The notes under the pieces are model-generated. The model ran no database searches. It saw nothing but the letters and a program-made list of their open reading frames with translations, and was not told the DNA's origin. A DNA stretch of 58,549 bases, taken from contig JAFRDO010000008.1 of NCBI GenBank assembly GCA_017403825.1, positions 1 through 58,549 of the forward strand, given 5' to 3'. The number at the start of each line of letters is the position of its first letter. Position 1 is the first letter of the stretch. Position numbers and translations under genes: made by a program. This DNA comes from Kiritimatiellia bacterium (GTDB taxonomy: Bacteria; Verrucomicrobiota; Kiritimatiellia; RFP12; UBA1067). Below, in pieces: positions 33,419-41,365 of the stretch.

Positions 33419-35326
33419 ATGAAAAAGCTACTGATAATCGGCACGGCGGCGGTTTGCATTTCCGGTGCGGCATTTGCCGACGCCGCTTACACGAGCGCAA
33501 ACTACGTTCAGGACGGACTGGTTGCGCAATGGGACGGCATTGACAATGCCACTGTCAACGACAATCGAACGCACGATGCGTCAGCAACAGTCTGGAAAGA
33601 CCTGATAGGTAGCCTCGATCTGACATTGACCGCAAATGGGAGTTGGAGCGCGAACGGCAATGCGCTTGTCGCAAACGGCATTGCCGCCAAGTGCGCAACT
33701 GCCGCGCCGGACTACAAGACGATTGAAGTCGTGTACAAAAGAACCAATAATGACGGAAGAGCCCTTTTCAGCGGCGGTGCCGTAAATCAGTTCGTGGTGT
33801 TCGACAATGCGGGCGGCGGATCGAACGATGTGTACTTTGCAGGCGTAAGTGGCACACCGATGCGCAGGTCCGCTTTCAACGCATCGGAAATATGCTTTGC
33901 ATCTGCCCAATACGACGATACAGGCGCGACGTCTGGATTGTATATGGACAGCGAGAGCGTGACAACATCGCCCAAGTATAACACTTGGTATGCCAGCGAA
34001 GGCATTTCCGTCGGCGGCAGGTATCACTCGTCTTACGGCGCCTACGCTTGGTATGGCGAGGTGTATGCGATACGTCTCTACAATCGGCGCTTGACGGCGT
34101 ATGAAATGGCGCACAACTACAGGGTGGACTGCAAGCGGTTCCTGACGGCCACGAGTTATGTTCAGGACGGATTGCTCGCCCATTGGGACGGCATCGACAA
34201 CGCTGGCATCGGCGTCCATGATTCCTCCTCCACGACATGGAAGAACATATCTCCCAACAGGCTCACACTAGCGGAAGACGGTCTTGACCTGACGCTTGGC
34301 AGTACCGGAAGCTGGGGCGAGACGTATCTCTACTGCGACGGGAGTTCCAACAACTCCAAGCCTGCGGCTTATGGCAGCACCAACTTCACGTTCAATGCGT
34401 TTGAGACGGTTTATGAGAACAAGGCGACATCCGGCAAGTCTGCGATTTTGTTTTCTGCGGGGAATCTCGGCAGTTCCAACTCGAGCAGAAGATACTGCTG
34501 TATTGGAAACGGTTATGTCGGGTGGACGGACAGCAACAATGACTCATCGAAAGCATTTGACGGTCAGCGTGTGCCAGGAATGAACTCGCTTTCCTGGTCA
34601 TATTCAGGGTATGCTTACGCCAATGGCGCTTCGATTGCGATAACATCCGGTTTCTCTGGGGGTTGGGGACTTGGCAACGAGACAAGAGTCCTTGTCGGAT
34701 GCCGCAATGATGGGAATGCCTATCCGTTCAAGGGCAACATCCATGCAATCCGCGCCTACAGCGGAACGCTTTCGGCGGGCCAGGTCGCGTTCAACTACAA
34801 GGTTGACGAGGTTCGATTCTTCAACACGCTGGTCTGGAACGGTAGCGGTGCGTCCGTCGGCGATGGCGATTTTGTCACGCCCGGCGGTTGGCGGATTCCC
34901 GCGAACGAGCGCGTTACCCGCGCAGTTCCCGGCGTTGGCGACACGGCTGTTTTCTCGTCGGGTGACTACACTGTGACATTGAGCGCGCCTTGGACGCTTG
35001 GCGGTCTTGAACTTGGGGCTGGAGTTAGCATGGCTCTGCCGATGCCATCTGGCGAATATGATGCGACGAAGCCGCTTCTTGCGGTGGCTGGAAGCGTGTC
35101 CGCCGATGCTACGTCTTCGGTTTCCATTGAGGTTGAAGCGTTCAACAAAAACCATCGCGGTGGTTCGTCCGTGAATCTTATCGTTTGCGGTGTGGATTCT
35201 GCTGCGGCGTTGCAGTGTTTGGCGGACAGCGTGAAGGCGGCGCACAAAGGATGCAGTTGCAAAGTTGTGAACGGAACGCGACTTGTCTATCGTTCGCCGT
35301 CTGGATTTGTCATAAGCTTCCGATAA
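33419..35326 (+). CDS. Secreted protein with two LamG-like domains
   Basis: 635 aa. The ATG at 33419 follows GGAAGGAAAG and begins a signal peptide (MKKLLIIGTAAVCISGAAFA); upstream in-frame starts lie before the -10 box. Two homologous modules each start 'Y-VQDGL-A-WDGIDNA' (residues ~27-240 and ~241-475) and carry 'YAIRLYNRRLTAYEMAHNYRVD' or 'HAIRAYSGTLSAGQVAFNYKVDE', the usual end of a concanavalin/LamG fold. A beta-rich C-terminal part (~480-635) has the look of autotransporter-like or PEP-CTERM-type passenger repeats but no sorting motif. It is probably a surface glycan-binding protein. The neighbouring glycan enzymes support this. Confidence 0.7.
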   Translation: MKKLLIIGTAAVCISGAAFADAAYTSANYVQDGLVAQWDGIDNATVNDNRTHDASATVWKDLIGSLDLTLTANGSWSANGNALVANGIAAKCATAAPDYKTIEVVYKRTNNDGRALFSGGAVNQFVVFDNAGGGSNDVYFAGVSGTPMRRSAFNASEICFASAQYDDTGATSGLYMDSESVTTSPKYNTWYASEGISVGGRYHSSYGAYAWYGEVYAIRLYNRRLTAYEMAHNYRVDCKRFLTATSYVQDGLLAHWDGIDNAGIGVHDSSSTTWKNISPNRLTLAEDGLDLTLGSTGSWGETYLYCDGSSNNSKPAAYGSTNFTFNAFETVYENKATSGKSAILFSAGNLGSSNSSRRYCCIGNGYVGWTDSNNDSSKAFDGQRVPGMNSLSWSYSGYAYANGASIAITSGFSGGWGLGNETRVLVGCRNDGNAYPFKGNIHAIRAYSGTLSAGQVAFNYKVDEVRFFNTLVWNGSGASVGDGDFVTPGGWRIPANERVTRAVPGVGDTAVFSSGDYTVTLSAPWTLGGLELGAGVSMALPMPSGEYDATKPLLAVAGSVSADATSSVSIEVEAFNKNHRGGSSVNLIVCGVDSAAALQCLADSVKAAHKGCSCKVVNGTRLVYRSPSGFVISFR

Positions 35327-35361
35327 AGCTTGCCATTTGATCGGACGTAATTTTGTTGCGG

Positions 35362-35406
35362 ATGAAAGTGACATCGACTTTATCGGCCTTCGCCGCCTTG
35401 AACCGA
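35362..35406 (+). repeat. 5' gene fragment repeated at 37409-37453
   Basis: ATGAAAGTGACATCGACT and the following 27 nt match the segment at 37409 (ATGAAAGAGACTTCGACT ...) at about nine of ten positions, then diverge. Confidence 0.75.
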
Positions 35407-36123
35407 AAGGGAAAGGCTGGGCGCGTCGTGTTCAGCCGCAACGGCGACGCTTATGCCGTCTCGAATGGAGCGCTTGAGCTGCGCGGCGAACTGTGCAGCG
35501 AACGGCTTGTCCGCTCGATTATCGCGAAAGGGCGGGACTGCGGATGCCTTGACGCGCTTTTGAGGGTTGAGGCCGAGGGGGGCTTGCAGTGGCCGGGCGT
35601 CAAGTCGCTGTGTTCGGTTTCGTTTGCCGAGGTGCAAGGCGTCGGCGTCTTGAACCTGATCGGCGAATGGTGGCAGGTTGTTGGAAGCTGGTCGATACCC
35701 GGCTTTGCGTTCCGCGTACATGTGCGCCTGACCCTGCGCCTCGGCGAGCCGTTCTTTCTGGCGGAGATTGCGGAGCTACGCAATTCTGGCACGAAGGAAC
35801 TCCGCATCGGCAGGACGTTCCTCAGCGTGTTGCCGCCCAAGGGCGTTGCGCCGGTTTGCGTCCGTAAGCCGTCTGACGCGGAGAACGCGGCGGCGTGGGA
35901 TGCCGGCGGCGGAATGTCCATCGGACTTCGCAGCGAGGACGAGGGCGTGCAGCGTCTGTCGTTCTGGGTCGATTCAAAGAGCCAGTGCCCACATTCGGAC
36001 TGCGGATTCGAGCCGTTGAACGGAAAGGACATCGTGTTGCCGCCAGGCGGCTCGCTCATTCCGCCGCGCCCCATGAGCGCTATCGTGTTTGTCGGTGGAG
36101 CCACCAGAGAATGTGCCTTATGA
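35362..36123 (+). CDS. Beta-sandwich protein related to the C-terminal domain of the GH50-like enzyme
   Basis: 253 aa from ATG 35362; a TTG at 35353 is possible, and neither has a good ribosome site. No signal peptide is evident. The body is beta-rich ('NGALELRGELCSERLVRSI', 'FLAEIAELRNSGTKELRIGRTFLSVLPPKG', 'DIVLPPGGSLIPPRPM'). The strand order and the closing 'L-PG-S--P--PM' match residues ~450-665 of the GH50-like protein, so it is probably a detached accessory domain. Its first ~15 codons are duplicated at 37409. The stop overlaps the start of the next gene (ATGA). Function unknown; a sugar-binding role is inferred. Confidence 0.55.
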   Translation: MKVTSTLSAFAALNRKGKAGRVVFSRNGDAYAVSNGALELRGELCSERLVRSIIAKGRDCGCLDALLRVEAEGGLQWPGVKSLCSVSFAEVQGVGVLNLIGEWWQVVGSWSIPGFAFRVHVRLTLRLGEPFFLAEIAELRNSGTKELRIGRTFLSVLPPKGVAPVCVRKPSDAENAAAWDAGGGMSIGLRSEDEGVQRLSFWVDSKSQCPHSDCGFEPLNGKDIVLPPGGSLIPPRPMSAIVFVGGATRECAL

Positions 36124-37412
36124 ACAGACGTGATTTCATTGCGAGCGGCACGGCGGCAACATGCGTGGTGTCGCCTTGGGAGGCGCTGTTTGCGCAGACA
36201 GTGGTCGCAGGGATGCGGCATGAAGCGGCCGGGAAAGCCCTTGCCCCGTGGAGGGAAGGCCATTTCCAGATTCACTTCATCTATACGGGCGTCGCAGAGT
36301 CCGTGTTTCTAATCTATCCGGACGGGACATCGCTGCTGATCGACTGCGGCGACCATGCGGCGCACAAGCGCGGCAAGTACGCCGTGCCGATCCTGCCCGG
36401 GTTGGAACGCCATGCCGGAGAATGGATCGCCCGCTATGTTCTGCGCGTCAATCCGCGCCGCGAGAAGGTCGATTACATGCTGCTGACGCACTACCACAAC
36501 GACCATGGCGGATGTCGGGCGTACCACGCGGGGCTTGCGCCGAACGGCGAATACTACCTGAGCGGCTTTGGACAGGCGATGGAATGGCTTTCGTTCGGCA
36601 AGGCGATAGACCGTGCGTGGCCGACGTTTGATGATCCGCTGCCGCGCCGCCCGGAGGACGATTCGTGGATGCTTGCGAACATGCAGGGCGTGTACAGGGA
36701 GTTGGAGAGGCGTGGCACGGTCGTTGAGCGCTTCCAGCTCGAAAAAGACAGTCACCAGCTCGCGCCGCTCCACGGCGACGCCAAAGGCTTCGGCATCCGT
36801 CCGCTTTGCGCTAACGGGCGAATCCTTATGCCGGATGGAACCATCCGCGACCTCTATGCCGATTACATCGCCAGAACGAAAGCCAAGTCCTTGAACGAAA
36901 ATGCCATGTCGATAGGGCTGAAGTTCACGTATGGTCCGTTTGGCCTCTACACGGCTGGTGACTTCGAGGACCGGGTGCCGCAGGCGGACGGCAGCCGTCG
37001 GGAGATTGAAGAGGACATGGCGGAGACGGTCGGTCAGGCGACCGTTGCGAAGATCGATCACCACGGCAACAAGTCGATGTACGGAAAGCTTGTCGCGGCG
37101 TTGTGCTCGCAGGTATATGTCGGCTGCATCTGGGACTGGTTCCACACGGACGACGCCACGATGACCCGCCTCGCGGACCGCTCGCTTTATTCCGGCGACC
37201 GGTTGCTGTGTCCCGGCATACTGACGAAGGAGCGGCGCACGCGGGATGCGGAGCGTCCTTGGCTTAAGGACGTGCCGAAAGCCTGTTACAGCGGCGCACA
37301 CATCGTCGTGGACGTGCCGCCGGGCGGTGAGACATTCTCTCTTTCATTCATATCGGCGAAGGACGAGGCGATGAAGGTCGTGTCGAGAGTTGACATGAAG
37401 ACGCGCACATGA
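36120..37412 (+). CDS. Tat-exported metallo-beta-lactamase-fold hydrolase
   Basis: 430 aa. The N-terminus 'MNRRDFIASGTAATCVV' with 'WEALFAQ' is a twin-arginine-type signal. The metallo-beta-lactamase fold is shown by 'LLIDCGDHAAH', the metal motif H-Y-H-N-D-H at residues 124-129 ('LLTHYHNDHGG'), 'GLYTAGDFEDR' and 'KIDHHGNKSMYG'. The arrangement is closest to ComEC/Rec2-like extracellular members. Substrate is unknown; an export-folded metal enzyme in a glycan locus could act on phosphoryl, sulfuryl or lactone bonds, but no residue decides this. It is translationally coupled to the preceding gene (ATGA). Confidence 0.75.
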   Translation: MNRRDFIASGTAATCVVSPWEALFAQTVVAGMRHEAAGKALAPWREGHFQIHFIYTGVAESVFLIYPDGTSLLIDCGDHAAHKRGKYAVPILPGLERHAGEWIARYVLRVNPRREKVDYMLLTHYHNDHGGCRAYHAGLAPNGEYYLSGFGQAMEWLSFGKAIDRAWPTFDDPLPRRPEDDSWMLANMQGVYRELERRGTVVERFQLEKDSHQLAPLHGDAKGFGIRPLCANGRILMPDGTIRDLYADYIARTKAKSLNENAMSIGLKFTYGPFGLYTAGDFEDRVPQADGSRREIEEDMAETVGQATVAKIDHHGNKSMYGKLVAALCSQVYVGCIWDWFHTDDATMTRLADRSLYSGDRLLCPGILTKERRTRDAERPWLKDVPKACYSGAHIVVDVPPGGETFSLSFISAKDEAMKVVSRVDMKTRT

Positions 37413-37453
37413 AAGAGACTTCGACTTTATCGGCGTTCGCCGCCTTGAACCGA
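37409..37453 (+). repeat. Second copy of the 35362 gene 5' fragment
   Basis: A near-identical 45-nt segment; similarity ends a few bases before operator copy 2 begins at 37467, so it marks a recombination edge. Confidence 0.7.
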
Positions 37454-37466
37454 AGCGGAGTGCTTT

Positions 37467-37533
37467 ATGGACAGATTATACGCCAACATGACGCATATCT
37501 TACAAGCGGCGAGAGAGACGTTTATGATACTAT
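37467..37533 (+). promoter_or_regulatory. Conserved operator-promoter element, copy 2
   Basis: Starts ATGGACAGATTATACGCCAA, contains CGCATATCTTACAAGCGG and GTTTATGAT, and ends at the -10-like TACTAT (37528-37533). It lies upstream of the GH39-like gene. It lacks a good -35, as expected for an activator-dependent promoter. Confidence 0.75.
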
Positions 37534-37566
37534 ATTGCTGTTCCTATGAGAAAGAGTTGGTCTCAC

Positions 37567-39750
37567 ATGAGAATGAGAAGGATAAAACGATTTGTGGATA
37601 TGTTGGCTGTTGTTGCGTCAACAGGTGTGGCGCTGGCACCGTTTGTGGCGTCGGCGCGTATGTTGCATCTGGAGTGGCCTGACGGGAACGGTGCGCTGCC
37701 CGTGGCGACTGTGGGGCAGCGCGTGATCGCGGTCGTATCCAATGCCTCGCCTGCGTCTGTCGATTGGCGGGTGCGCATCGTGGGGCACGAGACGTTCGGC
37801 GGATCTTTCGCGGTGCCGGAGTTCCGGTGCGCGCTGAAGTCCGGAGAGGTGCGGCGCGTCGAGCTTCCGTCCGTGCCGGCGAAGGGTTGCTGGCGGGTTG
37901 TCTGCGAGGCCGCTGCCGCGGACGGTTCGACGGTGCGCGATGAACGCCGTTATGCCGTTATGGACGCCCATCCGGTCACGCCTGTCGTGGAGGACGGTTC
38001 GTTTCGCATCGGCGTGCACGTGCACTGCGCCCGCTATCCGCAGGAGCTGAGCGACCGCGTGGTCGAGGCGGTGGCGCGGACGGGCGCGAAGCTCGTTCGC
38101 ACGGACTACGCGTTCATGTTCGCCGATGTCTATCCTGACGGTCCCGATGTTGCGCACTGGGAACGGGCCGACCGCTTGCTCAAGAACTTCCGCGATCATG
38201 GTCTTGCGCTCGACGCCATCATCTACGGGAATCCCGAATGGGCTATGATTCCCGAATTGAAGGCCGTCAAGGGAGGCGGCATCTGGTCGGTGGCGACGAA
38301 GCCCGGGGTGTTCGGGCGTTTCGCAGGCGAGATGGCCGCCAGGTACGGTACGCGCATCGCATACTACGAGATCGGTAACGAGCTGGACGCATTCCCTGCG
38401 AAAAAGCTGCCGCCGCGAGAGATGCTGCGCATCCAGCGTGAAGCCTATGAGGCCATCAAGAAAGCCGCGCCGCGCGCGACCGTCATACCATGCGGCTGGG
38501 CGTCGGGCGGCTTGCTGATTCGTCCGGCCGAGGTTCCGAAGTGGGGGAACCCTGAATTGGCAGAACTGTTCCTCAAGGAGGGGAGCCGTTGGTTTGACGC
38601 ATGGCCGATCCACGGGCATGGCGCATGGGACATGTATCAATACTGGTTCGAGGAGAAGTTTTTGCCAGCCCTGAAGGAGTTGGGCAAGGAACTTGGCGCG
38701 GACGGAATGCCGTGGCTCGCGAACGAGACGGCGCGCTCTTCCTTCATGGGGCAGGAGAATGATGCAGCGGTGGATGTGTGGCGCAAGATTCTCTACTCGC
38801 GGGCGTATGGCGCACGCGACTACGTGTGGTACAACCTCCGGGCGACAAGGCCAGATCCGAATAGCGCGGAAGGCGGCTATGGCATCATGACGATGGATCT
38901 CGAACCGCGTGCAACCTATCCCGCGCTTTCGGCCGTGACGACGATTTTCCAGGGGCTTGACTTCGACAGGCGCATCGTGAGCGAGGGTCCGCGCCAGCTC
39001 TATCGCTTCAAGGGCGCGAAGGATGGATTCACCGGAATCGTGCTCGCCGGCTGGTACGTGGATTTTTCGGACGGTGCGCGTGTTCGGGTGCGCACGGACG
39101 CCAAGCGCGCCTGGGCTGCGGATTTGATGAACAACCGGTGCAAGGTGCCGGTCGCGGACGGCGAGACGGTCTTCCGCTGGGGTGACAGACCGAGCGCGCT
39201 GCTGCTGGAGGGTGCGACGTTCGCAGAATGCGTCGCCTCCGACCTCGACGTAAAGGCGCCGCCGCCAGTGCCGCGCATCATCGGCGGCGACGGTTCGCAG
39301 GGGCGCACATGGGACATCGAGCTGTCGGATCAAGGCGGCTGGCCTGTGAACCTGCACGAAGGTCTGCCTCAATTTGAACATCGCCTGTGGCAGGGCTGGC
39401 AGGATGTCTTTTCGCGACTCTGGTTCGACAGGGTGGGTGCGGACAGGATTCATTTCCGTGCGGAAGGCCAGGATGACAAGCGCGGCGCGGCTGACGGCAT
39501 CGAGCTTACGTTCGAGCACGAGGGGGTGGGTCGCAAAACATATCTCGCAAAGCCCGTCCGGCGTTCCGGCAAGGCCAACTACTACGATGTCACGCTCAGC
39601 CCTGCCGAAACGGGGCTTGACGCCGCCGCGCTGACAAACGGTTTCGGTCTTTGCATTCGTTTGCTTGATGATGACGGCGAAGGGCTGGACGGCTGGCTTC
39701 AGCTGAAGCGCGGCGTTCCGCCGCCGTTCATCCGCGTAAGGTTCAAGTGA
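37567..39750 (+). CDS. Secreted GH39-like (clan GH-A) glycoside hydrolase with CBM9-like tail
   Basis: 727 aa. ATG 37567 is preferred to 37546, which leaves almost no leader after the -10; 37573 is also possible. After the signal ('MLAVVASTGVALAPFVASA') comes 'RMLHLEWPDG', a motif shared with the GH78-like protein. A beta domain (~35-140) precedes the barrel (~150-480): 'FRIGVHVHCARYPQE', 'LALDAIIYGNPEWA', 'YYEIGNELD' (acid/base E272) and 'WLANETARSS' (nucleophile E387), the plan of GH39 and related GH-A enzymes. The C-terminus (~570-727) is a CBM9-like sandwich ('LCIRLLDDDGEGLDGWLQL'). It resembles the N-terminal part of the GH92 fusion at 43770. It is probably an exo-acting beta-glycosidase outside the cytoplasm; sugar specificity unknown. 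Confidence 0.75.
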   Translation: MRMRRIKRFVDMLAVVASTGVALAPFVASARMLHLEWPDGNGALPVATVGQRVIAVVSNASPASVDWRVRIVGHETFGGSFAVPEFRCALKSGEVRRVELPSVPAKGCWRVVCEAAAADGSTVRDERRYAVMDAHPVTPVVEDGSFRIGVHVHCARYPQELSDRVVEAVARTGAKLVRTDYAFMFADVYPDGPDVAHWERADRLLKNFRDHGLALDAIIYGNPEWAMIPELKAVKGGGIWSVATKPGVFGRFAGEMAARYGTRIAYYEIGNELDAFPAKKLPPREMLRIQREAYEAIKKAAPRATVIPCGWASGGLLIRPAEVPKWGNPELAELFLKEGSRWFDAWPIHGHGAWDMYQYWFEEKFLPALKELGKELGADGMPWLANETARSSFMGQENDAAVDVWRKILYSRAYGARDYVWYNLRATRPDPNSAEGGYGIMTMDLEPRATYPALSAVTTIFQGLDFDRRIVSEGPRQLYRFKGAKDGFTGIVLAGWYVDFSDGARVRVRTDAKRAWAADLMNNRCKVPVADGETVFRWGDRPSALLLEGATFAECVASDLDVKAPPPVPRIIGGDGSQGRTWDIELSDQGGWPVNLHEGLPQFEHRLWQGWQDVFSRLWFDRVGADRIHFRAEGQDDKRGAADGIELTFEHEGVGRKTYLAKPVRRSGKANYYDVTLSPAETGLDAAALTNGFGLCIRLLDDDGEGLDGWLQLKRGVPPPFIRVRFK

Positions 39751-39825
39751 TTTTCCTGTTACCGACGTGCATCCAATTTGCGGCAATTGCAAGTCTAGTT
39801 TTGGTGGTGTGGTTGGATCGGTGGG

Positions 39826-39854
39826 TTGCCAGATGGGTCAAGGCATGGTATAAT
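39826..39854 (+). promoter_or_regulatory. Sigma70 promoter of the AAA ATPase gene
   Basis: TTGCCA at 39826-39831 and TATAAT at 39849-39854, 17-nt spacer. Confidence 0.7.
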
Positions 39855-39898
39855 ATCGTTGTTTCATAAAAATTGAAATGCAAGAAAGTAGAAACGCA

Positions 39899-41215
39899 AT
39901 GATAAAACGCAATGATTATCTTGAAAAAATAAAAGATAAGATGTGGAACGGGTCAGTAAAAATCATTACTGGCATTCGTCGTTGTGGGAAAAGCTATATC
40001 TTGAATGAAATCTTTCGTGGCTATCTGCTTGATTCTGGGGTTAATCCAAATCACATAATTTCCATATCGCTTGATTTGGAAGAATTTGAGTTGTTGCAGA
40101 ATCCTCGGGAACTGAGCAAGTATGTTCGTGAACACGTTCTTGATGATGGGCGTTATTATGTTTTCATTGATGAAATCCAGTTGTCGCGAAAGATTCTTAA
40201 AGATGGCGTTGATCCTGCAAAAGTCGCCAAGGAAGACGAGCCAGGGATATGGTTTACGTTCTATGATGTACTGAATTCGTTGAATGCAAAATCGAATCTC
40301 GACATCTATGTGACCGGGTCGAATTCAAAAATGCTGTCCAAGGACGTGGCGACGAATTTCAGGGGCAGAAAGACGGAGATAGAAATGCATCCGCTGTCGT
40401 TTGCTGAGTTCCATGGTTGGAAAGGTGGCGACCTTGTGCAGGATTGGGACGAGTTCAAGACATTTGGAGGGATGCCGCAGACCGTGCTTGAAAGGAACGA
40501 TCGAGACAAGATCGCAGTCTTGAACGAACTTTTCGGCAATGTGTACATAAAGGATGTCATTGAGCGCAACCGAATTGCCGACCCTGCATTGCTTGAGGCC
40601 ATTGTTGACGTGGCGGCAAGTTCCGTTGGATCGCTTACAAATCCCAAGAAGTTGTCGGATACCATCATTAGCCGCGAAGGCAGCGGGCCATCCGCGCCGA
40701 CGGTCAGAAAGTATCTTGGGTTCCTGAAGGATGCGTATATTTTCCGCGAGGCGAAGCGTTACGATGTTCGCGGCAGGAAATATCTGGACTATCCAATGAA
40801 ATATTATGCGGAGGACGTGGGCTTGCGCAATGCACGGCTCGGTTTTCGTGAACAGGAAGATACCCATTTGATGGAGAACATCATCTATAATGAACTGGTG
40901 CGCAATGGATGGTCGGTTGATGTCGGGGTTGTCGAGATTTGGGGTGAGGAAAGAGGCAAAAGAGTCGTCAAGCACAATGAAATCGACTTTGTCGTCAATA
41001 CGGGATTTGAGAAGGTTTACATACAAAGTGCGTTCAGCATTTCAGATCCGGAATACAGGGCTAGAGAGGTGTTGCCGTTGCGTAAGAGTGGCGATAGTTT
41101 TAGGAAGGTCGTCATTACATCTGGAACTTCGCGCTTGTGGACAGACAACGACGGAATATCGTATGTCGGGATTCTGCCGTTTCTGTTAAAACCAGAAAGC
41201 GTGGTCGCAAGGTGA
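39899..41215 (+). CDS. AAA ATPase with DUF4143 domain
   Basis: 438 aa from ATG 39899 with AGAAAG upstream; ATG 39878 would add 7 residues. Walker A 'GIRRCGKS' at 25-32, Walker B 'YYVFIDEIQ' with D91/E92, then sensor-like 'DIYVTGSNSKML'. The C-terminal DUF4143 part shows 'FGGMPQTVLE', 'YVKDVIERNRI'-like sequence ('YIKDVIERNRIADPALLE'), 'YYAEDVGLRNARLGF' and 'VVKHNEIDFVV', with the E-x-D of a nuclease-like fold. The family is common and mobile, with no fixed role; defence or plasmid-like functions are proposed for some members. The gene is AT-richer than its neighbours and has its own promoter, which suggests recent acquisition. It separates two glycan units. Confidence 0.85.
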   Translation: MIKRNDYLEKIKDKMWNGSVKIITGIRRCGKSYILNEIFRGYLLDSGVNPNHIISISLDLEEFELLQNPRELSKYVREHVLDDGRYYVFIDEIQLSRKILKDGVDPAKVAKEDEPGIWFTFYDVLNSLNAKSNLDIYVTGSNSKMLSKDVATNFRGRKTEIEMHPLSFAEFHGWKGGDLVQDWDEFKTFGGMPQTVLERNDRDKIAVLNELFGNVYIKDVIERNRIADPALLEAIVDVAASSVGSLTNPKKLSDTIISREGSGPSAPTVRKYLGFLKDAYIFREAKRYDVRGRKYLDYPMKYYAEDVGLRNARLGFREQEDTHLMENIIYNELVRNGWSVDVGVVEIWGEERGKRVVKHNEIDFVVNTGFEKVYIQSAFSISDPEYRAREVLPLRKSGDSFRKVVITSGTSRLWTDNDGISYVGILPFLLKPESVVAR

Positions 41216-41275
41216 CATAAACCCCGCTGTTGATAAAATCGTTCACTGGACGACTAAATTTCAATTTGCCCAGTC

Positions 41276-41341
41276 ATGGACAGGTTATACATCAACATTT
41301 CGTATATTTACAAGCGACGCAATGGGCGTTTGTGCTATCAT
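41276..41341 (+). promoter_or_regulatory. Conserved operator-promoter element, copy 3
   Basis: Starts ATGGACAGGTTATACATCAA, contains CGTATATTTACAAGCGACGC, and ends at the -10-like TATCAT (41336-41341), 24 nt before the DUF4838 gene start. Confidence 0.75.
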
Positions 41342-41365
41342 ATCGCCAAATCAAAAGGAGAAACT

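Larger units (their letters stand above)
37409..37549 (+). pseudogene. 46-codon remnant whose 5' end copies the 35362 gene
   Basis: The ATG overlaps the previous stop. The first 15 codons (MKETSTLSAFAALNR) copy the start of the 35362 protein (MKVTSTLSAFAALNR); the rest reads through the conserved operator element and stops at 37547-37549. It looks like a truncated duplicate left when the operator-bearing unit was joined here, not like a real protein. Confidence 0.55.
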
